Program-made: the position numbers and the translations under genes
Notes under the pieces: model-generated
Told to the model about the DNA's origin: nothing
The model's input: only the letters and a program-made list of their open reading frames with translations
The model's database searches: none
Shown: in pieces, positions 61,401-61,682 of the stretch
Numbering within the stretch: the first letter of the stretch is position 1
Layout: each line of letters opens with the position of its first letter
DNA from: Isoperla grammatica
Taxonomy: Eukaryota > Arthropoda > Insecta > Plecoptera > Perlodidae
Length of the DNA: 64,000 nt
Assembly: GCA_945910005.1 (NCBI GenBank)
Contig: OX246739.1
Coordinates: 255,501-319,500, forward strand
Direction of reading: 5' to 3'

Positions 61401-61682
61401 CGCCCCGCATCCCCTGGTAGATCCTGTCAAGCTCGTCTATCTGGTAGATGTTTGGCACGTCACCAGAGTTGAGAATGTTGTTGAGGTCCTCCAAGAAGGA
61501 CTCACTCTTAATCTGTGTGTCCGGAAACAGGAACACGGTCTCGCGATTCTGAAGGCCGGCCTTCAACATTAGTGTCTTGATGTCCTCTCTCCACTCGGCG
61601 GGGCCGTAGTTCTTGCTCAGCTCAATGGAGAAGCAGACAAACTCTGCCATGTGAGTGGCTAGCCTGGTCAAGCTCTGGCGAC
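3526..61682 (-). CDS. DNAH1: Axonemal dynein heavy chain 1-like gene (22 internal exons; partial at both ends)
   Basis: Dynein heavy chains are AAA+ motors that hydrolyse ATP and walk on microtubules; DNAH1 is an inner-arm (dynein f/I1-neighbourhood) heavy chain of motile cilia and sperm flagella. Twenty-two minus-strand blocks, each bounded by AG and GT, join with matching phases into 1,283 codons without a stop. In order they encode the AAA4 P-loop end, AAA4, stalk coiled coil 1, microtubule-binding domain, coiled coil 2, AAA5, AAA6 and the start of the C-terminal region. Diagnostic strings include [60 protein letters not shown] and [19 protein letters not shown]. Assignment to DNAH1 rather than DNAH3/6/7/12 rests on remembered similarity ([35 protein letters not shown]); a protein search would settle it. 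The family length is about 4,300 residues, so roughly 30 percent is here. Coding sequence is only about 6 percent of the span. Confidence 0.88.
3860..4865 (+). pseudogene. Decayed LINE fragment (RT region), split by a MITE
   Basis: On the plus strand, 3990-4140 encodes linker-like sequence ([31 protein letters not shown]). 4230-4295 encodes [12 protein letters not shown]. After the MITE come [49 protein letters not shown] and QYADE. These are the order and style of CR1-type reverse transcriptase domains. Stops, frameshifts and YADE in place of YADD show it is dead. It sits between exons 21 and 22, in opposite orientation to the gene. Confidence 0.75.
4296..4529. mobile_element. MITE, 234 bp, inserted in the LINE fragment
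   Basis: Perfect inverted ends TTGAGTGAGTAATATAGGG continuing to tagag (24 bases), with inner arms matching around atcggcagttcgtctaccgcc. LINE coding sequence resumes on the other side. No clear target duplication. Confidence 0.85.
4866..5472 (-). repeat. Exon-boundary minisatellite on the exon 21 donor (about 125-bp unit, about 5 copies)
   Basis: The donor string caccttg lies at 4874, 4999, 5139, 5263 and 5388. Units are 82 bases of exon 21 plus about 43 bases of intron; one has a 15-bp insertion (gactagtttg region). The leftmost copy is joined directly to a LINE fragment. Dynein-frame read-through stops 13 codons past the donor. Confidence 0.94.
5391..5570 (-). CDS. DNAH1: DNAH1-like exon 21: C-terminal region
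   Basis: 180 bp, phase 0 to 0, acceptor gcttacag and donor gtgagt. It encodes [40 protein letters not shown] and [16 protein letters not shown]. NCHLAxSWMPxLE, [31 protein letters not shown] is near-invariant. The last 82 bases and donor are repeated to the left. Confidence 0.95.
5571..6339. other. Intron, no feature
   Basis: Unique intron of about 770 bp between exon 21 and the SINE. Confidence 0.5.
6391..6461 (-). mobile_element. tRNA-derived SINE head or tRNA pseudogene
   Basis: The minus strand folds as a 71-base tRNA: A box TGGTCTAGGGG, B box GGTTCGATTCC, T stem CTGGG/CCCAG, D stem GTCT/AGGC. The acceptor stem pairs mostly by G-U, position 33 is C instead of U, and one anticodon-stem pair is broken. 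It is followed downstream by an AT-rich tail and a TA repeat (6340-6361). These defects favour a SINE head over a working tRNA. Confidence 0.6.
6485..6880. mobile_element. Possible Penelope-like or fold-back element fragment
   Basis: The region is bracketed by an inverted pair (tgttgcacgttttggt near 6494 and cgaaaacgtgcaacata near 6859). Inside, 6784-6813 resembles a hammerhead-type core (CAGAAGA, a six-pair stem GGCCAA/TTGGCC, then GAAAC), as found in terminal repeats of Penelope-like retroelements. No reverse transcriptase is present. Identity is tentative. Confidence 0.35.
6900..7180. other. Intron, TA microsatellite and no other feature
   Basis: Contains an AT repeat (6900-6918), then unique sequence. 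Confidence 0.5.
7181..7291 (-). CDS. DNAH1: DNAH1-like exon 20
   Basis: 111 bp, phase 0 to 0, acceptor ttttcag and donor gtgagc. It encodes [20 protein letters not shown] and [12 protein letters not shown]. [36 protein letters not shown] continues into exon 21. Confidence 0.95.
7518..7773 (-). CDS. DNAH1: DNAH1-like exon 19: AAA6 to C-terminal region
   Basis: 256 bp, phase 1 to 0, acceptor tctgcag and donor gtagac. It encodes [60 protein letters not shown] and [20 protein letters not shown]. The LRPDKV, GxxFIEPxxxDL and TPLxFxLSxGxDPxxxLxKFA motifs are diagnostic. Confidence 0.95.
7774..9500. other. Intron with one diverged direct repeat
   Basis: About 1.7 kb. Blocks near 8868-8911 and 9017-9065 share accgtgtccctaccaga and gcatagctc, about 149 bp apart. 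A T run sits at 7951-7967. No coding sequence or recognised transposon. Confidence 0.5.
9501..9655 (-). CDS. DNAH1: DNAH1-like exon 18: AAA6
   Basis: 155 bp, phase 0 to 2, acceptor gtctcag and donor gtaaat. It encodes [40 protein letters not shown] and [11 protein letters not shown]. NPxPxWLSxxxWxxIxxL is the conserved core. Confidence 0.92.
9711..9740 (-). repeat. Single diverged duplicate of an exon 17 segment in the downstream intron
   Basis: gccagcaggtagagccact at 9712 matches gccagcaggtaaagccact at 9773 in exon 17, with tgctgg following both. The spacing is 61 bp, across the donor. Confidence 0.8.
9754..9947 (-). CDS. DNAH1: DNAH1-like exon 17: AAA6
   Basis: 194 bp, phase 2 continuing to 0, acceptor tgtttcag and donor gtgagt. 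It encodes [40 protein letters not shown] and [13 protein letters not shown]. [27 protein letters not shown] is a strong signature. A diverged copy of an internal piece lies in the intron to the left. Confidence 0.94.
10371..10446. repeat. AAC/AAT trinucleotide microsatellite
   Basis: acaacaacaac passing into about 20 AAT units, beginning about 20 bases left of the exon 16 donor. Confidence 0.95.
10468..10663 (-). CDS. DNAH1: DNAH1-like exon 16: AAA6
   Basis: 196 bp, phase 0 to 1, acceptor gtgtgcag and donor gttagt. It encodes [40 protein letters not shown] and [20 protein letters not shown]. [36 protein letters not shown] is highly conserved. Confidence 0.94.
10664..11228. other. Intron, no feature
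   Basis: Unique intron with a short ttg microsatellite (11010-11031). Nothing else is recognised. Confidence 0.5.
11229..19749 (-). repeat. Exon-boundary minisatellite on the exon 15 donor (110-bp unit, about 77 copies)
   Basis: 8.5 kb of nearly identical units: 95 bases of exon 15 end ([20 protein letters not shown] and SEEIK) plus 15 bases of intron with the donor gtaggc. Variation is limited to a few sites: acg/aca before ggggat, tcgtc/ttgtc, cgctc/tgctc, and a 2-bp insertion that changes the donor to gtatag (near 12168 and 15250). As 110 is not divisible by three, reading past the donor meets TGA after nine codons. Confidence 0.96.
19655..19880 (-). CDS. DNAH1: DNAH1-like exon 15: AAA6, repeated at both ends
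   Basis: 226 bp, phase 1 to 0, acceptor ttccag and donor gtaggc. It encodes [60 protein letters not shown] and [15 protein letters not shown]. GLEDQLLxxVVxxERPDLEE and LxxSxGNxLDDxxLIxxLxxSK are dynein hallmarks. Only about 90 central bases are unique in the window; the first 41 and last 95 bases are repeat units. Confidence 0.94.
19881..22478 (-). repeat. Exon-boundary minisatellite on the exon 15 acceptor (55-bp unit, about 47 copies)
   Basis: Each unit is the first 41 bases of exon 15 plus 14 bases of intron with the acceptor (ttgttgcag or ttgttccag). The founder copy is the exon itself (19840-19880). Variants (cagcttactg, cagttcactg, cactagcgcc, ccacttgaac) are scattered and shared among non-adjacent copies. 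55 is not divisible by three. Confidence 0.95.
22479..24367. other. Intron, no feature
   Basis: About 1.9 kb of unique intron. Only an atc microsatellite (22659-22673) and an A run at 23836-23845 stand out. Confidence 0.5.
24630..25012. repeat. Large inverted repeat with arms of about 125 bp
   Basis: The left arm (about 24630-24757) and right arm (about 24890-25012) are inverted copies; shared strings include aaaagaattacaaggtga and gcctagcctagcctacc. The spacer is about 130 bases. Rich in taggcctaggcc. Lies inside the hAT-like element. Confidence 0.8.
25447..26319. mobile_element. Nested MITE with GACCAGTAATATAGG ends
   Basis: The right end (…cctatattactggtc, 26319) is the inverse of the left end, which is split after GACC by the next insertion and resumes at 25890. 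Arms match over about 80 bases with small indels, including gagtgagacca and ccacgtgatgtgggga. The core AGTAATATAGG is shared with the MITE at 4296-4529. Confidence 0.7.
25451..25885. mobile_element. Innermost MITE, 435 bp, with 4-bp target duplication
   Basis: Ends TAAC…CGTTTACGTTAC and its inverse; inner arms continue as ctcatc.ttacgatcgta. GACC is duplicated on both sides (25447-25450 and 25886-25889). Removing the element and one GACC rebuilds the end of the surrounding MITE. No ORF. Confidence 0.75.
26370..26935. other. Intron, no feature
   Basis: Unique AT-rich intron between the exon 14 array and the nested transposons. Confidence 0.5.
26936..27262 (-). repeat. Exon-boundary minisatellite on the exon 14 donor (114-bp unit, about 3 copies)
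   Basis: The donor string (tacctgggc on the plus strand) occurs at 26940, 27054 and 27168. Each unit is 92 bases of exon 14 end plus 22 bases of intron, almost without differences. As 114 is divisible by three and the intron piece is open (YVHVRSKR), the reading frame runs through all three copies. Confidence 0.94.
27171..27323 (-). CDS. DNAH1: DNAH1-like exon 14: AAA5 to AAA6
   Basis: 153 bp, phase 1 to 2, acceptor tgcacag and donor gtatgt. It encodes [40 protein letters not shown] and [10 protein letters not shown]. The FRxYxTTKLxNPHYxPEVxxKxxxxNFxxT motif is universal. The first donor (27169-27170) is chosen by family length. Two further donors lie at 27055 and 26941 in identical context and in frame, giving possible exons of 267 or 381 bp. 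Confidence 0.92.
27657..27814 (-). CDS. DNAH1: DNAH1-like exon 13: AAA5
   Basis: 158 bp, phase 0 to 2, acceptor ctccacag and donor gtacca. It encodes [40 protein letters not shown] and [12 protein letters not shown]. KLxDxDxLRxLExAIRFGxPxLLENVGEELDPxLxPxL is near-invariant in dyneins. Confidence 0.93.
28104..28457. mobile_element. MITE-like element, 354 bp
   Basis: The inverted ends share tacctctacgtcaaaaacc (28113 and 28434) with partial matching over about 45 bases. No ORF. Target duplication is not evident. Confidence 0.65.
28458..29169. other. Intron, no feature
   Basis: Unique AT-rich intron with an A run at 29102-29113. Nothing is recognised. Confidence 0.5.
29170..30435 (-). repeat. 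Exon-boundary minisatellite on the exon 12 donor (121-122-bp unit, about 10 copies)
   Basis: Landmark ccaacgg recurs at 29291, 29412, 29534, 29656, 29777, 29899, 30021, 30143, 30265 and 30387. Units contain two pieces of exon 12 joined across a gap of about 23 bases compared with the real exon, the donor gtcagt and about 28 bases of intron. Two sub-types alternate (cgcctggccgg and cgtctggttgg). Dynein-frame read-through stops six codons past the donor. Confidence 0.94.
30375..30649 (-). CDS. DNAH1: DNAH1-like exon 12: AAA5
   Basis: 275 bp, phase 2 continuing to 0, acceptor gatgcag and donor gtcagt. It encodes [60 protein letters not shown] and [11 protein letters not shown]. GxVAYLGPFT, LGxPxxIRxWxxxGLP, SxENxxxxxxxxRWPLxIDPQxQAxxWIxN is the canonical AAA5 series. 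Part of the 3' half is the source of the donor array to the left. Confidence 0.94.
30650..32945. other. Intron; one MITE, otherwise no recognised element
   Basis: About 2.3 kb of AT-rich intron. It contains the fold-back element at 31194-31369. Near 32820-32862 an aataaa-rich stretch runs into a tacaa microsatellite on the plus strand; it resembles a retroposon 3' tail, but no body is recognised upstream. Confidence 0.5.
31194..31369. mobile_element. MITE / fold-back element, 176 bp
   Basis: Arms of about 62 bases (31194-31256 and 31308-31369) are inverted copies with few mismatches; they begin GCCTGT.TTACACGGTC and include cttgaattcaaggacaaaag. The loop is about 50 bases. No convincing target duplication and no coding capacity. 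Confidence 0.85.
32946..33162 (-). CDS. DNAH1: DNAH1-like exon 11: coiled coil 2 to AAA5
   Basis: 217 bp, phase 0 to 1, acceptor aaatgcag and donor gtaaac. It encodes [57 protein letters not shown] and LISAG. RAxxLxxGLxxExxRW and GDxLxxAG are conserved at the stalk exit and AAA5 entry. Confidence 0.92.
33513..33677 (-). CDS. DNAH1: DNAH1-like exon 10: microtubule-binding domain end and coiled coil 2
   Basis: 165 bp, phase 0 to 0, acceptor cacaatag and donor gtaagt. It encodes [20 protein letters not shown], then [20 protein letters not shown] and [12 protein letters not shown]. VSKAxxxLxxWVxAMxxY and VxPKxxxLxxAxxxL mark the switch into coiled coil 2. Confidence 0.92.
33918..34106 (-). CDS. 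DNAH1: DNAH1-like exon 9: microtubule-binding domain
   Basis: 189 bp, phase 0 to 0, acceptor gcgcag and donor gtgagt. It encodes [39 protein letters not shown] and [12 protein letters not shown]. DYWxPxxxLLxxxxFLxSLxxFDKDxI and NPxFxPxxI are hallmarks of the stalk-tip domain that contacts tubulin. Confidence 0.92.
34101..36335 (-). repeat. Exon-boundary minisatellite on the exon 9 acceptor (107-bp unit, about 21 copies)
   Basis: Each unit holds the acceptor (gttgtgtgcgcag), the first 8 bases of exon 9 and then a degenerate later piece of exon 9 (gtgttggccaac … ggcgtc), as if about 40 bases between two CCGG-type motifs had been removed. Two copies lack 9 bases (cgctgctga) near 34240 and 34763, and they are followed by the same variant neighbours 524 bp apart. 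The unit is not divisible by three, so extra copies would break the frame. Confidence 0.93.
36336..36963. other. Intron, no feature
   Basis: Unique AT-rich intron of about 630 bp between the outer end of the 107-bp array and the exon 8 donor. Confidence 0.5.
36964..37118 (-). CDS. DNAH1: DNAH1-like exon 8: distal stalk and start of microtubule-binding domain
   Basis: 155 bp, phase 2 continuing to 0, acceptor gctttcag and donor gtaggt. It encodes [40 protein letters not shown] and [11 protein letters not shown]. EALPxLxxAxxALxxLxKxDIxEVRxxxxPPxGVxLVMEA is the conserved stalk-to-microtubule-binding transition. The innermost acceptor copy is chosen because only it joins the unique body. Confidence 0.92.
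37078..38109 (-). repeat. Exon-boundary minisatellite on the exon 8 acceptor (81-bp unit, about 12 copies)
   Basis: Units repeat 41 bases of exon 8 start, the acceptor (tgctttcag) and 40 bases of intron. The period is exactly 81 bp except one copy with an added 3 bases near 37935. On the minus strand the dynein frame is open, giving a 27-residue peptide repeat ([18 protein letters not shown] then ERYLIGCLL). A remnant of the array (39217-39240) lies on the far side of an inserted transposon. Confidence 0.93.
38110..39216. mobile_element. Non-autonomous hAT-like transposon inside the 81-bp array
   Basis: Ends TAGGGGTGGGC in inverted orientation, flanked by the perfect 8-bp direct duplication CAAGCAAC (38102-38109 and 39217-39224). 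An 8-bp duplication is the hAT hallmark. Subterminal sequence is rich in ttcgagttcgaa. No transposase is visible. The interior has a nested fold-back at 38328-38449 and about three diverged copies of a block containing tc.tgcggaaa or tctagcggaaa (38822, 38964, 39073). Confidence 0.85.
38328..38449. mobile_element. Nested 122-bp fold-back element
   Basis: TCGGTGCACAATAGCCCGG at the left end is mirrored by the inverse at the right end (…ccgggctattgtgcaccga). Between them are imperfect cgttaccg repeats. It lies within the hAT-like element. No clear target duplication. Confidence 0.7.
39382..39487 (-). CDS. DNAH1: DNAH1-like exon 7: stalk coiled coil 1
   Basis: 106 bp, phase 0 to 1, acceptor ttttcag and donor gtgagt. 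It encodes [35 protein letters not shown] plus a split Glu. Charged heptad-like sequence ending in EAxxDL, as in other dyneins before the EALPxL segment. Confidence 0.88.
39488..40737. other. Intron, no feature
   Basis: About 1.25 kb of unique AT-rich intron with no recognised element, apart from a C run near 40627. Confidence 0.5.
40738..40772 (-). repeat. Single diverged duplicate of an exon 6 segment in the downstream intron
   Basis: gcgcgtatcagtgccggcct at 40741 matches gcgcgtatcaacgccggcct at 40857 in exon 6, and the match continues as catgg.tgcca-like sequence. The spacing is 116 bp across the donor. It is a two-copy version of the boundary arrays seen at other exons. Confidence 0.75.
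40811..40941 (-). CDS. DNAH1: DNAH1-like exon 6: stalk coiled coil 1
   Basis: 131 bp, phase 2 continuing to 0, acceptor ccacag and donor gtgagc. It encodes [40 protein letters not shown] and ALDR. GLxKLxxT is the conserved start of coiled coil 1. A diverged copy of an internal piece lies about 116 bp to the left. Confidence 0.88.
41129..41365. repeat. Inverted repeat pair of about 22 bp
   Basis: acgaaacgtttagagctaat near 41134 recurs inverted near 41343. Spacing is about 190 bp; possibly the ends of a small degenerate transposon. Confidence 0.5.
41472..41690. mobile_element. MITE-like fold-back element
   Basis: TCAATACACAGCCTTCTCGA at the left is matched by its inverse at 41668-41687. A perfect palindrome with 17-base arms (GCTCGTCGAACTCCCAA and its inverse, one-base loop) sits at 41581-41615. 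A related block (gatt.gtcgagaaggct) occurs inside the element at 26220-26250. Confidence 0.6.
41930..42452. mobile_element. MITE-like element with inverted ends
   Basis: The ends share GTCTACACGC in inverted orientation (41938 and 42440). Just inside the left end is a hairpin, gttgattatcctcg against aagataatcaac. No ORF and no clear target duplication are seen. Confidence 0.45.
42592..44557 (-). mobile_element. 5'-truncated non-LTR retrotransposon (CR1/Jockey-like LINE)
   Basis: Read on the minus strand, an open frame from near 44550 down to the stop near 42897 encodes reverse transcriptase motifs in order: [55 protein letters not shown] and the catalytic LYADD box, then the usual C-terminal tail. 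It lacks the endonuclease, so it is 5' truncated. The 3' region has AAT repeats (42765-42805) and ends in a CTTA repeat on the minus strand near 42592-42610. Its truncated 5' end lies within a few bases of the exon 5 donor. Clade call is tentative. Confidence 0.88.
44563..44683 (-). CDS. DNAH1: DNAH1-like exon 5: start of stalk
   Basis: 121 bp, phase 0 to 1, acceptor gtgcatctag and donor gtaacg. It encodes [30 protein letters not shown] and KRLKTG. The YVTPxSYLELL motif marks the entry to the dynein stalk. The acceptor AG lies eleven bases upstream of an alternative that breaks the frame; the chosen site restores ELxRHNYVTP and phase 0. The donor is non-consensus at position +5/+6 and a LINE begins almost at once downstream. 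Confidence 0.9.
44684..47226 (-). repeat. Exon-boundary minisatellite on the exon 5 acceptor (121-bp unit, about 21 copies)
   Basis: Copies start every 121 bp from 44684, with one copy near 45990 slightly longer. On the minus strand each has the acceptor (gtgtgcatctag), the first codons [11 protein letters not shown] and then a shortened exon 5 segment. Relative to the real exon the copies lack 6 and about 8 bases, which puts TAG in the dynein frame right after ProThr. Two versions alternate (gcactcctg or gcacacctg). The outermost copy ends inside exon-like sequence, before an acceptor. Confidence 0.94.
47227..47786. other. Intron, no feature
   Basis: Unique sequence between the exon 4 donor and the outer end of the 121-bp array. 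Nothing is recognised. Confidence 0.5.
47787..47915 (-). CDS. DNAH1: DNAH1-like exon 4
   Basis: 129 bp, phase 0 to 0, acceptor gtccacag and donor gtagga. It encodes [30 protein letters not shown] and ALYLQ, the helical segment between the AAA4 core and the start of the stalk. The HQSV motif is common in axonemal dyneins. Confidence 0.85.
47916..48216. other. Intron between exon 4 and the large minisatellite, no feature
   Basis: Unique sequence of about 300 bp. Nothing is recognised. Confidence 0.5.
48217..54458. repeat. Large intronic minisatellite, mixed 39-bp and 44-bp units with higher-order repeats
   Basis: About 150 copies of a unit containing ggtgggcagtgtcaggagcc followed by aggcaagcgtgaggtgtc. 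A 44-bp form has an extra cgtgt before ctggtgg. The pattern of long and short units is itself repeated: 444-bp periods near 49416, 49860 and 50304, and a 1,426-bp duplication (50902-51850 against 52328-53275) supported by shared rare variants. From about 53230 the array is almost pure 44-bp units, some with a ggaaagtg variant. No exon sequence is recognised in the unit. Both strands give spurious long open frames. Confidence 0.95.
54459..54945. other. Intron, no feature
   Basis: Unique AT-rich intron between the 39/44-bp array and the exon 3 donor array. Nothing is recognised. Confidence 0.5.
54946..55369 (-). repeat. Exon-boundary minisatellite on the exon 3 donor (105-bp unit, about 4 copies)
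   Basis: The start of the unit (gcggacatattg) occurs at 54946, 55051, 55156 and 55261. Each unit holds about 62 bases of the exon 3 end, the GTAGGT donor and 43 bases of intron; the rightmost copy merges into the exon. Units are nearly identical (C/T at the last Leu codon, A/G at one site). Dynein-frame read-through stops soon after the donor. Confidence 0.93.
55308..55410 (-). CDS. DNAH1: DNAH1-like exon 3
   Basis: 103 bp, phase 1 to 0, acceptor tgtgtgcag and donor gtaggt. It encodes [19 protein letters not shown] and [15 protein letters not shown]. [26 protein letters not shown] is one of the strongest dynein heavy-chain signatures. Its last 62 bases plus the donor are repeated to the left. 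Confidence 0.92.
55542..55636 (-). CDS. DNAH1: DNAH1-like exon 2
   Basis: 95 bp, phase 0 to phase 2, acceptor aacag and donor gtaag. It encodes [13 protein letters not shown] and [13 protein letters not shown], the segment after AAA4 in which the [14 protein letters not shown] motif is nearly universal in dyneins. The final AG joins the first C of exon 3 to give Ser. Confidence 0.88.
55637..55889. other. Intron, AT-rich, no feature
   Basis: Contains an A run at 55734-55748. Nothing else is recognised. Confidence 0.5.
55890..56890 (-). pseudogene. 5'-truncated LINE remnant (C-terminal part of reverse transcriptase ORF)
   Basis: Read on the minus strand, 56690-56880 encodes [20 protein letters not shown] and then further LINE-like residues, and 56400-56470 encodes YNKL followed by [16 protein letters not shown]. 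Both are characteristic of the region after the RT domain in CR1/Jockey-type non-LTR retrotransposons. The two parts are in different frames with stops between them, so the ORF is dead. The low-coordinate end carries an AAT-rich tail (about 55895-55935), as expected for the 3' end. It lies in the intron between exons 1 and 2. Confidence 0.7.
56891..57676. other. Intron with a diverged direct repeat and degenerate tRNA-like block
   Basis: Blocks near 57001-57075 and 57120-57190 share a run ending cttgaa.a.ttgtgggattc, about 115 bp apart. On the minus strand 57180-57250 has weak A-box and B-box-like strings (TAGCATAGTA, GATTCGAATCC) and a five-base acceptor match, so it may be a decayed tRNA-derived SINE head. 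Otherwise AT-rich with nothing recognised. Confidence 0.35.
57677..59274. repeat. 69-bp minisatellite split by a TIR element (two copies left, five copies right)
   Basis: The unit contains ggcttgagcattgtgaactc and cgtctgtttcacacgatct. Two copies lie at 57677-57823 and about five at 58936-59274; the repeat is interrupted within one unit by the element at 57824-58935. The unit length is divisible by three, so open frames run through it on both strands. No protein similarity is recognised. Confidence 0.9.
57824..58935. mobile_element. Non-autonomous DNA transposon with 3-bp target duplication
   Basis: Inverted ends begin GAGGCCAAGTCTTGAAAC and are flanked by a direct CTG on each side (57821-57823 and 58936-58938). 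Removing the element plus one CTG restores a perfect 69-bp repeat unit. The interior has about three direct repeats of about 100 bp (58152-58400) rich in taggcctaggcc and no transposase. The 3-bp duplication is reminiscent of Harbinger-type elements, but the superfamily is not established. Confidence 0.75.
59275..59860. other. Intron, no clear feature
   Basis: Unique intronic sequence. A short inverted pair (cgcgggcatgcgcacaac near 59707 and gttgtgcgtacgcccgcg near 59744) suggests a small palindrome, with nothing coding. Confidence 0.5.
59861..59878. repeat. Poly-C tract
   Basis: An uninterrupted run of about 18 C at the left edge of the 143-bp tandem repeat. Similar C runs occur at 150-167 and 55497-55508. 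Confidence 0.9.
59905..61075. repeat. Tandem repeat, units of 141-150 bp in a 431-bp trimer period
   Basis: A landmark string (caattcattggtgagccc) recurs near 59981, 60131, 60277, 60418, 60562, 60708, 60849 and 60992. The region 60131-60560 is repeated 431 bp later almost unchanged, so the array has a higher-order trimer. It lies wholly in the intron between exons 1 and 2. The final unit ends in a sequence typical of retroposon 3' ends, followed by the ACAT microsatellite, so the array may have grown from the 3' tail of an element; that is inference. Confidence 0.85.
61142..61203. repeat. (ACAT)n microsatellite
   Basis: About 15 copies of the tetranucleotide ACAT directly after a retroposon-like tail sequence. 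Confidence 0.95.
61204..61398. other. Intron, no feature seen
   Basis: Short intron stretch between the exon 1 donor and the ACAT microsatellite. AT-rich, with a few gaaaat repeats near 61295. No gene or mobile element is recognised. Confidence 0.6.
61399..61682 (-). CDS. DNAH1: DNAH1-like exon 1 of window: end of AAA4 Walker A through AAA4
   Basis: 284 bp; starts with two bases of a split Gly codon and ends in phase 0 before a gtcagt donor. It encodes 94 residues: [11 protein letters not shown] completes the AAA4 nucleotide-binding P-loop, followed by the dynein signatures [23 protein letters not shown] and [18 protein letters not shown]. Its first 69 bases and its acceptor are the founder of the 105-bp array to its right. 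Many alternative AG sites therefore exist; the innermost copy (AG at 61683-61684) is chosen because it is contiguous with the unique exon body. Confidence 0.88.

Noticed and set aside
3526..61682. The gene as a processed or dead dynein pseudogene
   Set aside because: All 22 exons have splice sites, consistent phases and no stop over 1,283 codons, and conserved motifs are intact.
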